Shown: in pieces, positions 1 to 8,029 of the stretch | Layout of the letters: the number at the start of each line of letters is the position of its first letter | How positions within the stretch are numbered: position 1 is the first letter of the stretch | Source of the DNA: Fibrobacter sp. | GTDB lineage: Bacteria > Fibrobacterota > Fibrobacteria > Fibrobacterales > Fibrobacteraceae | Assembly: GCF_017551775.1 (NCBI RefSeq) | Contig: NZ_JAFZKX010000086.1 | Location: 1-50,584, forward strand | Direction: 5' to 3' | DNA: 50,584 nt | Position numbers and translations under genes: made by a program | Notes under the pieces: model-generated | Told to the model about the DNA's origin: nothing | What the model saw: only the letters and a program-made list of their open reading frames with translations | The model's database searches: none

Positions 1-1100
1 ACGAGGATGTTCGAAAGTTCGGTGAAGTCCGCGTTCTTCTCGGAGCCGCCGAGGATGAGCGCGAAGGGGCGCGTCATGCTGGCCGTAGCGGCGATCGTCG
101 CGTCGGGGCGGGTGGCGTAACTGTCGTTGAAGAATTCAATCCCGTTCTTCTCGCCCTTGAATTCCATGCGGAAGGGGAGGGTCTCGTAGCTCTTCAGTGC
201 CTCGAATGCGTCGGCCACCTTGATCCCGAGTGCCTTCACGGCGAGGGTCGCTGCAGCCATGTTTTCCAGCTGGTAAATGCCGCGCACCTTGCAGTCCGCA
301 AGGTACAGCTTCTCGCTGTCGATGGCGAGGGTGGCGCCTTCAATCACGGCGTCCCCGTCACCGGCACCGTCGCCATCGGCGTGGCATACGGCATACTTCG
401 TTCCGGCAGGGCTTTCGCTTGCAATCTTCGCGGAGGGGGCGGCATCCTTCAGGTACACGCAGGTCCCGCCACGCTTCTGCCAGCGTACCAGGTTGGCCTT
501 CGCGTCGCGGTATTCCTCCACGCTCTTGTGCCAGTCCAGGTGCTCGGTGGATACGCGCAGCACCACGCCTACGTCGGGCGAACGCGAAAGCGTCATCAGC
601 TGGAAACTCGAAAGTTCCAGGATGCTGATGCGGTCAGGCGTCTCGGTCTCGAGCAAGTCGAGCGCGGGCACGCCGAAGTTTCCGCCAATCTCGTTTTCTA
701 CGCCGCACTTGGTGAGGATATGGCTTATCATGCTCACGGTAGAACCCTTGCCGAGCGTTCCCGTGACGCCAACGACTTTCTTGGATTTAGTTTGTTCTAA
801 AAACAACTGAATTTGGCTCGTCATGAGCCCGCCGTTCATCTGGAACTTGAACAGGTCCTGGCTCATCGGGTACACGCCTGCGGAGCGCACGACGGTCACG
901 CAGTCCTTGAGTCCGTCCAGGTAGCCTTCGCCACTGAAAACTTTCACGTTTACGTCTGCGGGTGTTTCCGGAAGTTTCACCGGGTTCTTGTCCATCACGA
1001 CGATTTCCTTGATACCGCTGCGGACAAGGTAGTTGAACGTGCTCTGGCCTTCGACGCCAAAGCCTAAAACTCCTACGGGTGCGACTAATGTATTCTGCAT
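1..1100 (-). CDS. murD: UDP-N-acetylmuramoylalanine--D-glutamate ligase (MurD), 3' end outside window
   Basis: The reading frame starts at the ATG at 1098-1100 on the minus strand and stays open to the left edge, giving about 366 N-terminal residues; the C-terminus lies outside. MurD adds D-Glu to UDP-MurNAc-L-Ala with ATP in cytoplasmic peptidoglycan precursor synthesis. An N-terminal Rossmann-like segment begins GVLGFGVEGQST. It is followed by the Mur-ligase ATP loop GTLGKGST near residue 110, a central domain with ELSSFQL and STEHLDWH, and the start of the C-terminal domain (FFNDSYATRPDA). The ATP loop is odd: the usual MurD form is GTNGKST/TT, whereas this copy has Gly after the Lys and looks like the FolC form. 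A terminator separates it from the upstream tRNA, so it probably has its own promoter. It should be part of the dcw-type cell-wall cluster continuing to the left. Confidence 0.93.
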   Translation of the reverse strand, partial: MQNTLVAPVGVLGFGVEGQSTFNYLVRSGIKEIVVMDKNPVKLPETPADVNVKVFSGEGYLDGLKDCVTVVRSAGVYPMSQDLFKFQMNGGLMTSQIQLFLEQTKSKKVVGVTGTLGKGSTVSMISHILTKCGVENEIGGNFGVPALDLLETETPDRISILELSSFQLMTLSRSPDVGVVLRVSTEHLDWHKSVEEYRDAKANLVRWQKRGGTCVYLKDAAPSAKIASESPAGTKYAVCHADGDGAGDGDAVIEGATLAIDSEKLYLADCKVRGIYQLENMAAATLAVKALGIKVADAFEALKSYETLPFRMEFKGEKNGIEFFNDSYATRPDATIAATASMTRPFALILGGSEKNADFTELSNIL

Positions 1101-1165
1101 GATAAAACCTCGGAGAGAAAAGTAGAAAACGATGTGTAATGTGAGATGCTGCGCCTTCAGCGCAA

Positions 1166-1199
1166 CAAAAAAGTCCACCCCGCAATGCAGGGCGGACTT
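1166..1199 (-). terminator. Rho-independent terminator after tRNA-Leu
   Basis: On the minus strand a 9-bp stem (one G-U pair) with a loop of about 9 nt is followed by six T. It lies just downstream of tRNA-Leu and ends the tpiA-secG-tRNA transcript before murD. Confidence 0.8.
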
Positions 1200-1204
1200 C
1201 GTAA

Positions 1205-1288
1205 TGCGGTCGGACAGACTTGAACTGTCATGGGATCGCTCCCACTAGCACCTCAAGCTAGCGTGTCTACCAATTCCACCACGACCGC
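1205..1288 (-). tRNA. tRNA-Leu (anticodon GAG)
   Basis: This is an 84-nt class II tRNA. The acceptor stem GCGGTCG pairs perfectly with CGACCGC and the discriminator is A. The D-arm contains AATTGGTAGAC. The anticodon stem CTAGC/GCTAG encloses the loop TTGAGGT, giving anticodon GAG. A long variable arm (TGGGAGCGATCCCA) is typical of tRNA-Leu, and the T-arm is GACAG/CTGTC around TTCAAGT. CCA is not encoded. It is 63 bp downstream of secG in the same orientation, an arrangement also known from gammaproteobacteria such as E. coli secG-leuU. Confidence 0.97.
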
Positions 1289-1351
1289 AGGTTCGTCACA
1301 TGCGTAATCCCGCAAGTGCAGGTTTACGCGATGACAAATCCTTTTGGCGTG

Positions 1352-1759
1352 TTACTCGGCAGCGGGAGCTTCAGCCGGTGCAGCCGGAACTTCGGCAGCG
1401 GGTGCTGCGGGAGCTTCAACGGCCGGAGCGGCGAAATCGCCCGGAAGAGCCGGAGCGGGAGCCTGCTGTTCGGCATTCTCACGAGTTGCCTTCTGCATGG
1501 CAGATTCTTCAACGGTGACGTTCTTCTTGGCGGTGATGAGGCCGAGGGCGAATACCACGATGAAGAAAATGATGGCGACGACGCGGGTCAGCTTCTGGAT
1601 GAAGGTTGCCGCACCAGCGGTAGAGAATGCGGACTGGGATGTCATGCCACCGAGACCTGCGAGGCCGCCCATCTTATCGTTCTGCACGAGAACGAGCAGA
1701 GAGAGGAACAGGCAGAGAAAGACGTGGACGACAATCAGAATCCAAAAAAGAGTTGTCAT
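1352..1759 (-). CDS. secG: Preprotein translocase subunit SecG
   Basis: A 135-residue protein with two hydrophobic helices (about residues 3-25 and 57-78) separated by the typical SecG loop: VLVQNDKMGGLAG, then a GG/TSQSAFSTAGAATFIQKLT segment. SecG is an inner-membrane component of SecYEG that aids preprotein export. After about residue 85 there is an Ala/Pro/Glu-rich tail (repeats such as APAVEAPAAPAAE) that is longer than in many SecG proteins and is probably disordered. The start is supported by an AAGGAA Shine-Dalgarno (SD) sequence 7 bp upstream. It lies 36 bp after tpiA and is probably cotranscribed with it. Confidence 0.93.
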   Translation of the reverse strand: MTTLFWILIVVHVFLCLFLSLLVLVQNDKMGGLAGLGGMTSQSAFSTAGAATFIQKLTRVVAIIFFIVVFALGLITAKKNVTVEESAMQKATRENAEQQAPAPALPGDFAAPAVEAPAAPAAEVPAAPAEAPAAE

Positions 1760-1795
1760 GTGACGATTCCTTGGTTTAAGTTTCTAGCCGCGAAA

Positions 1796-2557
1796 TTACT
1801 TGGCTTCGGCAGCGTCGATGATTTCCTTGAAGGTGTTGGCCTTGAGACCTGCACCGCCGATGAGGCCACCGTCGATGTCCTTCTGGGCGAGGAGGCCGGC
1901 AGCGTTGGCGCCCTTCATGGAGCCACCGTACTGGATGCGCATGCCTTCGGCAACGGCTTCACCGTAGATTTCCTTCACGACGTTACGGACGAAAGCCTGG
2001 GTGTCCTGAGCCTGTTCGTCGGTAGCGGTCACGCCGGTACCAATCGCCCAAACCGGTTCGTAGGCGAGCACGCACTTGGCAGCGTCTTCGGCGGAAACGT
2101 CCTTGAAGGCGCCCTTGACCTGGGTGCTGAGCACGGCTTCGAGCTTGCCGCCGTTGCGTTCGTCGAGAGTTTCACCGATGCAGATGATCGGCTTGATGCC
2201 GGCTTCGAGGGTCTTCTTGACCTTGAGGTTCACCGTTTCGTCGGTTTCGTGGAAGTACTGACGCTGTTCGGAGTGGCCGATGATGATGTATTCGGCGCCG
2301 ATTTCCTTGACCATGTCAACGGAGACCTTGCCGGTGAATGCGCCCTGGTCCTTCCAGTGGATGTCCTGGATGGCGAGCTTCACGTTGGTACCCTTGATGA
2401 CGTCGGCGACCTTGGCGGCAGCGAGGTAAGTCGGGGCGATGACCACTTCGGTCTTCTTCACGTCCTTGACGGCTTCCACGATATCCTTAGCGAGCTGAAC
2501 GGATTCGCTAACGGTCTTGTTCATCTTCCAGTTACCAGCAATGATATACTGACGCAT
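1796..2557 (-). CDS. tpiA: Triosephosphate isomerase
   Basis: A 253-residue protein of full family length. It interconverts dihydroxyacetone phosphate and glyceraldehyde 3-phosphate in glycolysis and gluconeogenesis. Visible signatures are GNWKMNK at residues 8-14 (catalytic Lys), IIGHSEQRQ with the electrophilic His near residue 95, AYEPVWAIGTG with the catalytic Glu, and the phosphate-binding YGGSMKGANA and GGLIGGAGLK loops. The ATG has a good AAGGAG SD sequence 6 bp upstream. It heads a tpiA-secG-tRNA-Leu transcription unit; its upstream region abuts the terminator of the preceding lipoprotein gene. Confidence 0.97.
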   Translation of the reverse strand: MRQYIIAGNWKMNKTVSESVQLAKDIVEAVKDVKKTEVVIAPTYLAAAKVADVIKGTNVKLAIQDIHWKDQGAFTGKVSVDMVKEIGAEYIIIGHSEQRQYFHETDETVNLKVKKTLEAGIKPIICIGETLDERNGGKLEAVLSTQVKGAFKDVSAEDAAKCVLAYEPVWAIGTGVTATDEQAQDTQAFVRNVVKEIYGEAVAEGMRIQYGGSMKGANAAGLLAQKDIDGGLIGGAGLKANTFKEIIDAAEAK

Positions 2558-2603
2558 AATTAACTCCTTGAAAGGTTTAAAATTTAACGCGCCTAAATTT
2601 AGT

Positions 2604-2632
2604 AAAAAAAGCCGCCTTTTGAAAGGCGACTT
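2604..2632 (-). terminator. Terminator after the 2657-3100 lipoprotein gene
   Basis: CGCCTTT / AAAGGCG form a 7-bp hairpin with a 2-nt centre, flanked by seven T in the minus-strand direction and five T in the plus direction. It lies 25 bp downstream of the lipoprotein stop codon and immediately upstream of tpiA. Confidence 0.75.
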
Positions 2633-2656
2633 TTTAAACTAAGGCCGTAAAAAAGG

Positions 2657-3100
2657 TTAGTTGTAGTTGCTGGAACGGCTCGAAGTCGGGGCCGGAGAGC
2701 CGCCGTAGCGGTCGCCTTCGATCTTTTCGAGGATCCATTCGTTTTCGTAACCCTTCAGGCGGGCCTGGTCGGGGTGCTTCCAGAGGAGGCGAGTGATGAG
2801 CTTGCCTTCTTCGGTGTAGTATTCCCACACGCTGGTGGAATCGGTCTCCGTTTCGTGGTCGGGAGGTCCCCACAGCAGGTTCACCATGTCATTGGTCATG
2901 CCTTCTTCGATATAGCCCTGCTTGAACACGTCCTTGAGGCGCTTTTCGATGCCCATGCTTTCCTTGGTGACGAAGTACTCGCGTTCGTATTCGTTTTGGC
3001 CCACGCCACGTTCAATAAGAATGGGAGAAGATGCTTTGTTTGCGCACCCCCAGAAAAGCAGTCCGCTGAGGGCTAGTACGCACAGATGAGAAATTTTCAT
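2657..3100 (-). CDS. Small lipoprotein of unknown function
   Basis: A 147-residue protein when started at the ATG at 3098-3100, which has a clear AGGAG 6 bp upstream; an ATG 27 bp earlier lacks this. The N-terminus MKISHLCVLALSGLLFWGC is a lipoprotein signal peptide with a lipobox ending in Cys19, so the mature protein should be lipid-anchored. The rest is soluble and charged. It includes an MTNDMVNLLWGPPDHETET segment reminiscent of small SmpA/BamE-like lipoproteins (a variant of the pattern in which a GPP follows a short helix). That resemblance is only an inference. It is divergent from the beta-barrel gene at 3183 and ends in its own terminator. Confidence 0.75.
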   Translation of the reverse strand: MKISHLCVLALSGLLFWGCANKASSPILIERGVGQNEYEREYFVTKESMGIEKRLKDVFKQGYIEEGMTNDMVNLLWGPPDHETETDSTSVWEYYTEEGKLITRLLWKHPDQARLKGYENEWILEKIEGDRYGGSPAPTSSRSSNYN

Positions 3101-3182
3101 AGGAACTCCTATAAGATTAGTGTCCACAAAATAAGAATTTATCGGGCAAATAGATGAAATATTTTTTAGATTTTACATTGAA

Positions 3183-4157
3183 ATGCGGTTTTTCTGTCAA
3201 CAAATTAGGATTTCGCTTGTTTCGGTGCTACTTGCTTTCACCCTTTCCATGGGTGACGGCTTCGACCAGAGTGCACAGTTCGGCTTGCGTTACGGGCCGA
3301 ACCTCTCCTGGAGCGCCATGGGCAATACGCCGTTTGTATGGGGACAGTGGCTGCCGCAGTTTACCGCGGATCTTCACTACACCTGGCTCGAACCCATTGA
3401 ACCGCTCAATTACGGCGAGAGAATGGGCCGGATTCCCACGTTCCTTAAAATGGAAGGCGCGCTGGAAGTTTCCCCGTTCTACGCGGGCTACCAGGTGGGG
3501 TTCGGGCTGCGTCCGTTCAAGACTAATCCGCAGGTGGAGGTCTCGGCGACGTACGAGAGCTTCTTCTACCTGATGAGCAACCTCGAGATGGTCACTTCCG
3601 ACGTGTTGGGCGAAGGGCGAATCGCCGAAACGTGGAATGCGGATTACATTGTCGACAACGCCTGGGATAGCGACGAGTTCGATTACGCCCAGCTGTTCGA
3701 TGTCGCGGTCAAGATCGAGTATTTCTTCCCGAAGTCCGCGCTCATCGGCCTCAACATGCATTATATCCTTACGGATATCAGCACCGATTTTTCGGGCAAG
3801 AGTTACGACTACAAGCTCAACATGCCCGTGTTCAGCCGCGATTTTATTCTGGACTTCGAATTCTTCGGGCGTACGCCCATCAGCGAGAATGTCGCTTTGC
3901 TGGTGGAAACCTCCCTGTTCAGGACGGGTTTCTTGCGCAACGGCGATGTCGTCGAGAAAGAAGCCCTCAGCTACATGATGGTCAGGCTTGGCCCGCATAT
4001 TTCCTGGAAAGAAGGCTTGCGCAGCGTTACGCTGGAACTCGGTTTCTGGAACCGCCTGAAGGACAGGTTCTACGACGGAAACCTGGCCCAGCAGTTTATC
4101 GTGCAGTTGCAATATCAGGGTTACTTCTCGTTCCCGATCCACAAGGACGCGCGGTAG
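3183..4157 (+). CDS. Outer-membrane beta-barrel protein, family not recognised
   Basis: A 324-residue protein with a short signal peptide (cleavage probably after residue 22-25). It then has many alternating amphipathic strands rich in Tyr, Phe and Gly (for example YAGYQVGFGLR, VEVSATYESFFYL, MMVRLGPHISW, RSVTLELGFWNRL), typical of an outer-membrane barrel. No catalytic motif is visible. There is no clear SD sequence before the ATG. Its last 37 bp overlap the 3' end of the convergent gene 4121-4843, a tail-to-tail overlap. It could be a small porin or an envelope assembly factor. Confidence 0.7.
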   Translation: MRFFCQQIRISLVSVLLAFTLSMGDGFDQSAQFGLRYGPNLSWSAMGNTPFVWGQWLPQFTADLHYTWLEPIEPLNYGERMGRIPTFLKMEGALEVSPFYAGYQVGFGLRPFKTNPQVEVSATYESFFYLMSNLEMVTSDVLGEGRIAETWNADYIVDNAWDSDEFDYAQLFDVAVKIEYFFPKSALIGLNMHYILTDISTDFSGKSYDYKLNMPVFSRDFILDFEFFGRTPISENVALLVETSLFRTGFLRNGDVVEKEALSYMMVRLGPHISWKEGLRSVTLELGFWNRLKDRFYDGNLAQQFIVQLQYQGYFSFPIHKDAR

Positions 4158-4843
4158 TCGTGTCCGAATTTCAACAGGTTCTCGCGTAACGGATCGCGGT
4201 TCAGGTCTTCCACGGGGTAGGCCGAACGTATCCAGAATTTGCCGCGGTAGTCCATGCCCGCGACGGTCACGAGCGTCGGGAGGAAAACGCCGGAAAGTTC
4301 TTTCCAGGAGTCGATGCGCATTTCGCGCTTTTCCCTGAAGGCCCCGCGCATGGTCACGAGATGCGGCTGCGGGAGCGTGTCGCTTGCGATGCTCCACCAC
4401 ATCTGGGAGAACGCCGTGGAGAATATGGTCGGCTTCTGGACCGAAGAATCCTTGCACATGAAGAGCCCGCGGGCGAGAAGTTCGAGGTCGTCATACCGGA
4501 CGGGCGTATTGCCGATTTCTTCTTTCAGGTGGTGCATCGCCATCTGGCGCTTCATTTTCGGGGAATCCTTCTCGATATAGCGGCTTGTCGAGTCGGTGAT
4601 GTATTTGTACGAGGGCGTATTCGGCAGGTGGATAAAGAAGGTGTCGCGCTTGCTTACTTCGTGGTGACGCCATTCGATATCGATTCTTGCGCGCGAATGC
4701 TGCGCATTGATGAACCAACCCTCCATGTTCACAATCATGTCCTGGTCCAGCAAGGAATGCGTGCAGAGTTCCTGCGCATGCGCCGTAACCGCAAACGTTG
4801 CGGTCAGCAGGGCGGACTGGATGAGGGTGCGAACAAACTTCAT
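4121..4843 (-). CDS. Secreted/periplasmic protein of unknown function
   Basis: A 240-residue protein. Residues 1-23 (MKFVRTLIQSALLTATFAVTAHA) are a clear signal peptide with an AxA cleavage site. The mature part starts QELCTHSLLDQDMIV and has beta-rich segments such as ARIDIEWRHHEVSK and TLVTVAGMDYRGKFWIRS. I recognise no family. It lies downstream of recA, separated by the recA terminator, and converges on the barrel gene 3183-4157. Confidence 0.7.
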   Translation of the reverse strand: MKFVRTLIQSALLTATFAVTAHAQELCTHSLLDQDMIVNMEGWFINAQHSRARIDIEWRHHEVSKRDTFFIHLPNTPSYKYITDSTSRYIEKDSPKMKRQMAMHHLKEEIGNTPVRYDDLELLARGLFMCKDSSVQKPTIFSTAFSQMWWSIASDTLPQPHLVTMRGAFREKREMRIDSWKELSGVFLPTLVTVAGMDYRGKFWIRSAYPVEDLNRDPLRENLLKFGHDYRASLWIGNEK

Positions 4844-4850
4844 GTGTGGA

Positions 4851-4900
4851 AAAATAAAAAACTCCGTTCTCTCCCAATGGCTAAAAAGAAAGAACGGAGT
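4851..4900 (-). terminator. Rho-independent terminator of recA
   Basis: A perfect 10-bp stem ACTCCGTTCT (4861-4870) / AGAACGGAGT (4891-4900) with a 20-nt loop is followed on the minus strand by TTTTTTATTTTT. It lies 28 bp after the recA stop codon and just before the ATG of the secreted-protein gene, which would then need its own promoter or depend on readthrough. Confidence 0.85.
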
Positions 4901-4928
4901 TCGTTTTTAAGGAAGATTCGACTGGAGA

Positions 4929-6029
4929 TTAGGCGTCGGCTTCGACGGAGGCGCCTTCGCCGTCGTCTTCAATCTCGAGGGCTTCGTTTTCGCCGAGCTT
5001 GAAGAGTTCCACGTCCTTCATGCTTTCGCGGATTTTCTGTTCGATTTCGTTGCAGAGTTCCGGATTGTCCTTCAGGAAGAGGCGGGTGTTCTCACGGCCC
5101 TGGCCGATGCGTTCGTTGTTGTAGCTGAACCAGGAACCGCTCTTCTGGATGATGTCGAGTTCGGTGGCGAGGTCGAGGATGGAGGCTTCGCGGGAAATGC
5201 CGCAGCCGTAGAGAATGTCGAATTCGCACTGGGTGAACGGAGCCGCGACCTTGTTCTTCACGACCTTCACGCGGGTACGGTTGCCGATGACTTCTTCACC
5301 GTCCTTGATGGCGGCGATGCGGCGGATGTCGATACGCTGCGTGGCGTAGAACTTGAGGGCGTTACCGCCGGTAGTCGTTTCGGGGTTGCCGAACATCACG
5401 CCGATCTTCATACGGAGTTGGTTGATGAACAGCATGCAGGTGTTGGACTTCGAGAGGATGCCGGTGAGCTTGCGGAGGGCCTGGCTCATGAGGCGGGCCT
5501 GCAGTCCCACGTGGTTGTCGCCCATTTCGCCGTTGATTTCGGCCTGCGGGACGAGGGCTGCCACGGAGTCAATCACGATAATGTCAATAGCGCCGGAGCG
5601 GACGAGGGTCTCGGCGATGTCGAGGGCCTGCTCACCGGTATCGGGCTGGGAAACGAGGAGGGATTCAATATCGACACCGAGCTTGCGGGCATAGACCGCG
5701 TCGAAAGCGTGTTCTGCATCGATGAAGGCCGCGACGCCGCCGAGCTTCTGGGCTTCGGCAATGGCATGCAGGGTGAGCGTCGTCTTGCCGGAAGATTCGG
5801 GGCCGTAGATTTCGATGATGCGGCCGCGGGGGAAGCCTCCCACGCCGAGCGCCATGTCGAGCTGGATGCATCCAGTCGGGATGACGGGGATTTCTTCGAC
5901 AGGCTGGCTACCGAGAGCCATGATGGAACCTTTACCATAATTCTTTTCGATCTGCGCAATCGCGGCTTCGACCGCTTTTGCCTTGTCGGCGGAAAGGTTG
6001 CTAGTGGGTGTCGTGTTCTTCTTTGCCAT
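4929..6029 (-). CDS. recA: Recombinase RecA
   Basis: A 366-residue RecA. It forms ATP-dependent filaments on single-stranded DNA for homologous recombination and induces the SOS response by stimulating LexA self-cleavage. Visible are the N-terminal helix, KGSIMALG, Walker [10 protein letters not shown] near residue 65-73, Walker [13 protein letters not shown], loop L1/L2 segments ([39 protein letters not shown]) and the acidic C-terminal tail. I start at the second Met (MAKKNTT) because GGAG lies 6 bp upstream of it; the first ATG, four codons earlier, has no SD sequence. Upstream are a consensus promoter and a 14-bp palindrome (6080-6093). The cinA-recA order is common in bacteria. Confidence 0.98.
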   Translation of the reverse strand: MAKKNTTPTSNLSADKAKAVEAAIAQIEKNYGKGSIMALGSQPVEEIPVIPTGCIQLDMALGVGGFPRGRIIEIYGPESSGKTTLTLHAIAEAQKLGGVAAFIDAEHAFDAVYARKLGVDIESLLVSQPDTGEQALDIAETLVRSGAIDIIVIDSVAALVPQAEINGEMGDNHVGLQARLMSQALRKLTGILSKSNTCMLFINQLRMKIGVMFGNPETTTGGNALKFYATQRIDIRRIAAIKDGEEVIGNRTRVKVVKNKVAAPFTQCEFDILYGCGISREASILDLATELDIIQKSGSWFSYNNERIGQGRENTRLFLKDNPELCNEIEQKIRESMKDVELFKLGENEALEIEDDGEGASVEADA

Positions 6030-6061
6030 ATTGGACTCCATTTTTTGTTTTTTCTTGTCTA

Positions 6062-6093
6062 AATATACTATTTAGTGTTCACTTGTGCAAGTG
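6062..6093 (-). promoter_or_regulatory. recA promoter with a 14-bp palindromic operator candidate
   Basis: On the minus strand a -35 box TTGCAC (6085-6090) is 17 bp from a -10 box TATATT (6062-6067), placing the start near 6055. The perfect palindrome CACTTGTGCAAGTG (6080-6093) covers the -35 box, the usual place for a repressor. It also encodes the last residues of the upstream cinA-like gene. Confidence 0.65.
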
Positions 6094-6698
6094 CTTTTTT
6101 GTTTATTCAGCAAAAAAAGTAACCTGCCCAGCACTATATAAACGGTTTTGAGCCTGATTTTGAGCCTATCCCCTGCGAAAATTTTACAAAAGGATTCATT
6201 TTGCAAACAGTTGTTACCAGAAATCCAGGAAATGGACATCCAGACGGTGCCTACGGGCTTGCCCGGGACGGCGCCGCCGGGCCCCGCGATGCCCGAGGTG
6301 GATACCGCCCACTGGCAGCCGAACTTTCCGAGTGCGCCTTTGGACATTTCCTTTACGGTCTGTTCGCTCACGGCCCCGAACTGTTCGAGCGTCGCGTGGC
6401 TTACGCCCAGGAGTTTTTCCTTGATTTCGTTCTGGTAAGCGACGATACCGCCGGCGAGCACTGCCGAAGAGCCGGCTTCGTTCACGATGCTCGATGCCAC
6501 GAGCCCGCCCGTGCACGATTCCGCCGTGGCCATCATCTCGCCGCGCGCAATGAGCGTTTCCTTGATGGCGCGCACCAGCTCGGCGATCTTTTCTTCGAGG
6601 ACGCTTGCCTCGATTTCCAAGCCTTCGATGTTCGCTTCGGTGATTGTCTGTTCGTTGCTCACTTTCATACTCCGTAATTTAGAATTCTTTTGTGTCAT
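6072..6698 (-). CDS. CinA C-terminal family protein (nicotinamide-nucleotide amidase, PncC-like)
   Basis: A protein of 208 residues from this start, or 198 from the ATG at 6666-6668, whose GGAG is only 1 bp away and so is not convincing. The core is the CinA C-terminal domain: ATAESCTGGLVAS near residue 57-69, the YQNEIKEKLLGV segment, FGAVSEQTVKEMSKGA, and the STSGIAGPGGAVPGKPVGTVW motif. This family deamidates NMN to nicotinate mononucleotide in pyridine-nucleotide salvage. The N-terminal CinA domain is absent. It sits immediately upstream of recA, and a TATATT -10 box at 6738-6743 precedes it. A C-terminal extension of about 15 residues (RLLFLLNKQKSTCTSEH) contains the recA operator palindrome. 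Confidence 0.88.
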   Translation of the reverse strand: MTQKNSKLRSMKVSNEQTITEANIEGLEIEASVLEEKIAELVRAIKETLIARGEMMATAESCTGGLVASSIVNEAGSSAVLAGGIVAYQNEIKEKLLGVSHATLEQFGAVSEQTVKEMSKGALGKFGCQWAVSTSGIAGPGGAVPGKPVGTVWMSISWISGNNCLQNESFCKIFAGDRLKIRLKTVYIVLGRLLFLLNKQKSTCTSEH

Positions 6699-6749
6699 AA
6701 AATGACAGTTTGAACAAATGGCGAAATTTTTTTGAAAAATATACCTTTT

Positions 6750-6849
6750 GGGACTGCGGTATGCAGTTCCCGCATATGGGATATGCTCGTTCTGCCTATG
6801 CTATTATTAATAGGGTAATCAGGGAGTATAAACGAATTATTTCTATATT
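6750..6849 (+). promoter_or_regulatory. Divergent intergenic region with two inverted repeats and a -10 box
   Basis: Between the divergent cinA-like gene and the 6858 gene there is a hairpin GGGACTGC/GCAGTTCCC (6750-6771, one bulged T). A 6-3-6 palindrome GCATAT-GGG-ATATGC (6772-6786) and a TATATT -10 box (6844-6849) follow. The -10 box ends 8 bp before the ATG at 6858; no good -35 box is seen. Confidence 0.4.
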
Positions 6850-6857
6850 TCGGGCCG

Positions 6858-7985
6858 ATGTCGAATCGTCTGCTTTCCATAATCCTGTTTGTTTGCCTCG
6901 CCCTTGCTGGGGTGGCTAGTGCGCAGACGGTTCTGCAGACGGGGGCCAGGCAGATGGGCGCACAGCCGGTGTCTTCGGCCTCGGAAACGTCACAAGATAG
7001 TTTGCAACGGGAATCCAAGGCTCCCGAAGAAGCGAAAACGGCCGATGGCGATACGCTGGCGCAGGCTGCGGATTCTTCCGAGTTCAAGGGAGACCCGCTG
7101 GTGAAGGGCAAGACGGGCATTGAAGCCATTGATACCCTTACCGTGAACGAATGGGATATCCCGACGACGCGCAACTCCTTGCCCTTGACGATGCTTTTGA
7201 GCATTTTGCCGGGCGGCGGGCATTACTACACTGAACACTATGTGCGTGGCGGGTTCATCACGGGCATTGAACTTTTGCTCGTGTACGAGGTGTATTTCAA
7301 CAAGGCATACCAGAAGGACCGCGTGCTCGAACAGGCGCGCCCATTCCAGGATTCCGTCTCGATGTACACGAAGTTTATCATGGAGGCGACCGACCGCGAT
7401 TCCCTGAGGGCGCTTCAGGACAAGCGCAACGAGTATGCGTCCCGTGTGCGAGAGAAGAGCGACAAGAAGATGGAACAGGAAGACCTGCGCTACGCCGAGA
7501 ACGCATGGCTGATAGGCCTTCATTTGTACGGGATGTTCGACGCCTTTGGCATCTGGTTCAAAAACAACCACAGGAGCGTGGAATTCCGCAGCATGAAGAC
7601 TGCGGTGCTATGGGCAATTCTGCCTGGGTTCGGACAAATGTATAACGGCGAATTCGGCAAGGCGGGCCTGTTGTACATGGGGCTCATCGGGGCCACGGCG
7701 AGCATCCGCACCTCGCAGAACATGGTGGAATACTACCTCGATCGCAAGCATTTCTTGGAAAGGGAAAACTCTAGCCCAAAGGAACTGGAACGCGTAAGCG
7801 AGCGGGTTACCTATTACCGCAAGAACCGCAACCAGTATATCTGGGGGCTTGCGCTTATTTACCTCTATTCGCTTGGCGATGCCGCGGTGGATGCGCTTTT
7901 GAGCGATTTCGACAACCCGATTCATTTCGCTTTGATGCCGAATTTCTCGGGCGGCGCGCAGGCGGTTTTCTCGCTTGATTTTTAA
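6858..7985 (+). CDS. DUF5683-like membrane protein with signal peptide
   Basis: A 375-residue protein. Residues 1-22 form a signal peptide (ending ASAQ), followed by a low-complexity Gln/Ala/Glu region to about 95. Two similar hydrophobic units follow: SILPGGGHYYTEHYVRGGF near 113-131 and AILPGFGQMYNGEFGKAGLLYMG near 253-275. This PGxGQ-Y-G-KG motif is typical of DUF5683/TM2-like small membrane domains. Charged coiled stretches (EQARPFQDSV..., DSLRALQDKRNEYASRV) lie between them. It probably resides in the envelope; function unknown. The start codon is only 8 bp after a TATATT box, with no SD sequence. A hairpin follows at 7995-8019. Confidence 0.8.
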   Translation: MSNRLLSIILFVCLALAGVASAQTVLQTGARQMGAQPVSSASETSQDSLQRESKAPEEAKTADGDTLAQAADSSEFKGDPLVKGKTGIEAIDTLTVNEWDIPTTRNSLPLTMLLSILPGGGHYYTEHYVRGGFITGIELLLVYEVYFNKAYQKDRVLEQARPFQDSVSMYTKFIMEATDRDSLRALQDKRNEYASRVREKSDKKMEQEDLRYAENAWLIGLHLYGMFDAFGIWFKNNHRSVEFRSMKTAVLWAILPGFGQMYNGEFGKAGLLYMGLIGATASIRTSQNMVEYYLDRKHFLERENSSPKELERVSERVTYYRKNRNQYIWGLALIYLYSLGDAAVDALLSDFDNPIHFALMPNFSGGAQAVFSLDF

Positions 7986-7994
7986 TTTGTTAGG

Positions 7995-8019
7995 AATGCG
8001 GGTTTGGTTATCCCGCATT
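7995..8019 (+). terminator. Hairpin terminator between convergent genes
   Basis: AATGCGGG / CCCGCATT form an 8-bp stem with a 9-nt loop, followed by TTTC. It lies between the convergent ends of the DUF5683-like gene and the phosphatase gene; the T-tract is weak. Confidence 0.5.
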
Positions 8020-8029
8020 TTCATTCCAA

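Noticed and set aside
3228-4457. A 409-codon antisense frame over the barrel gene at 3183
   Set aside because: The sense frame has a signal peptide and barrel strands. The antisense frame spans two converging genes and has no recognisable features.
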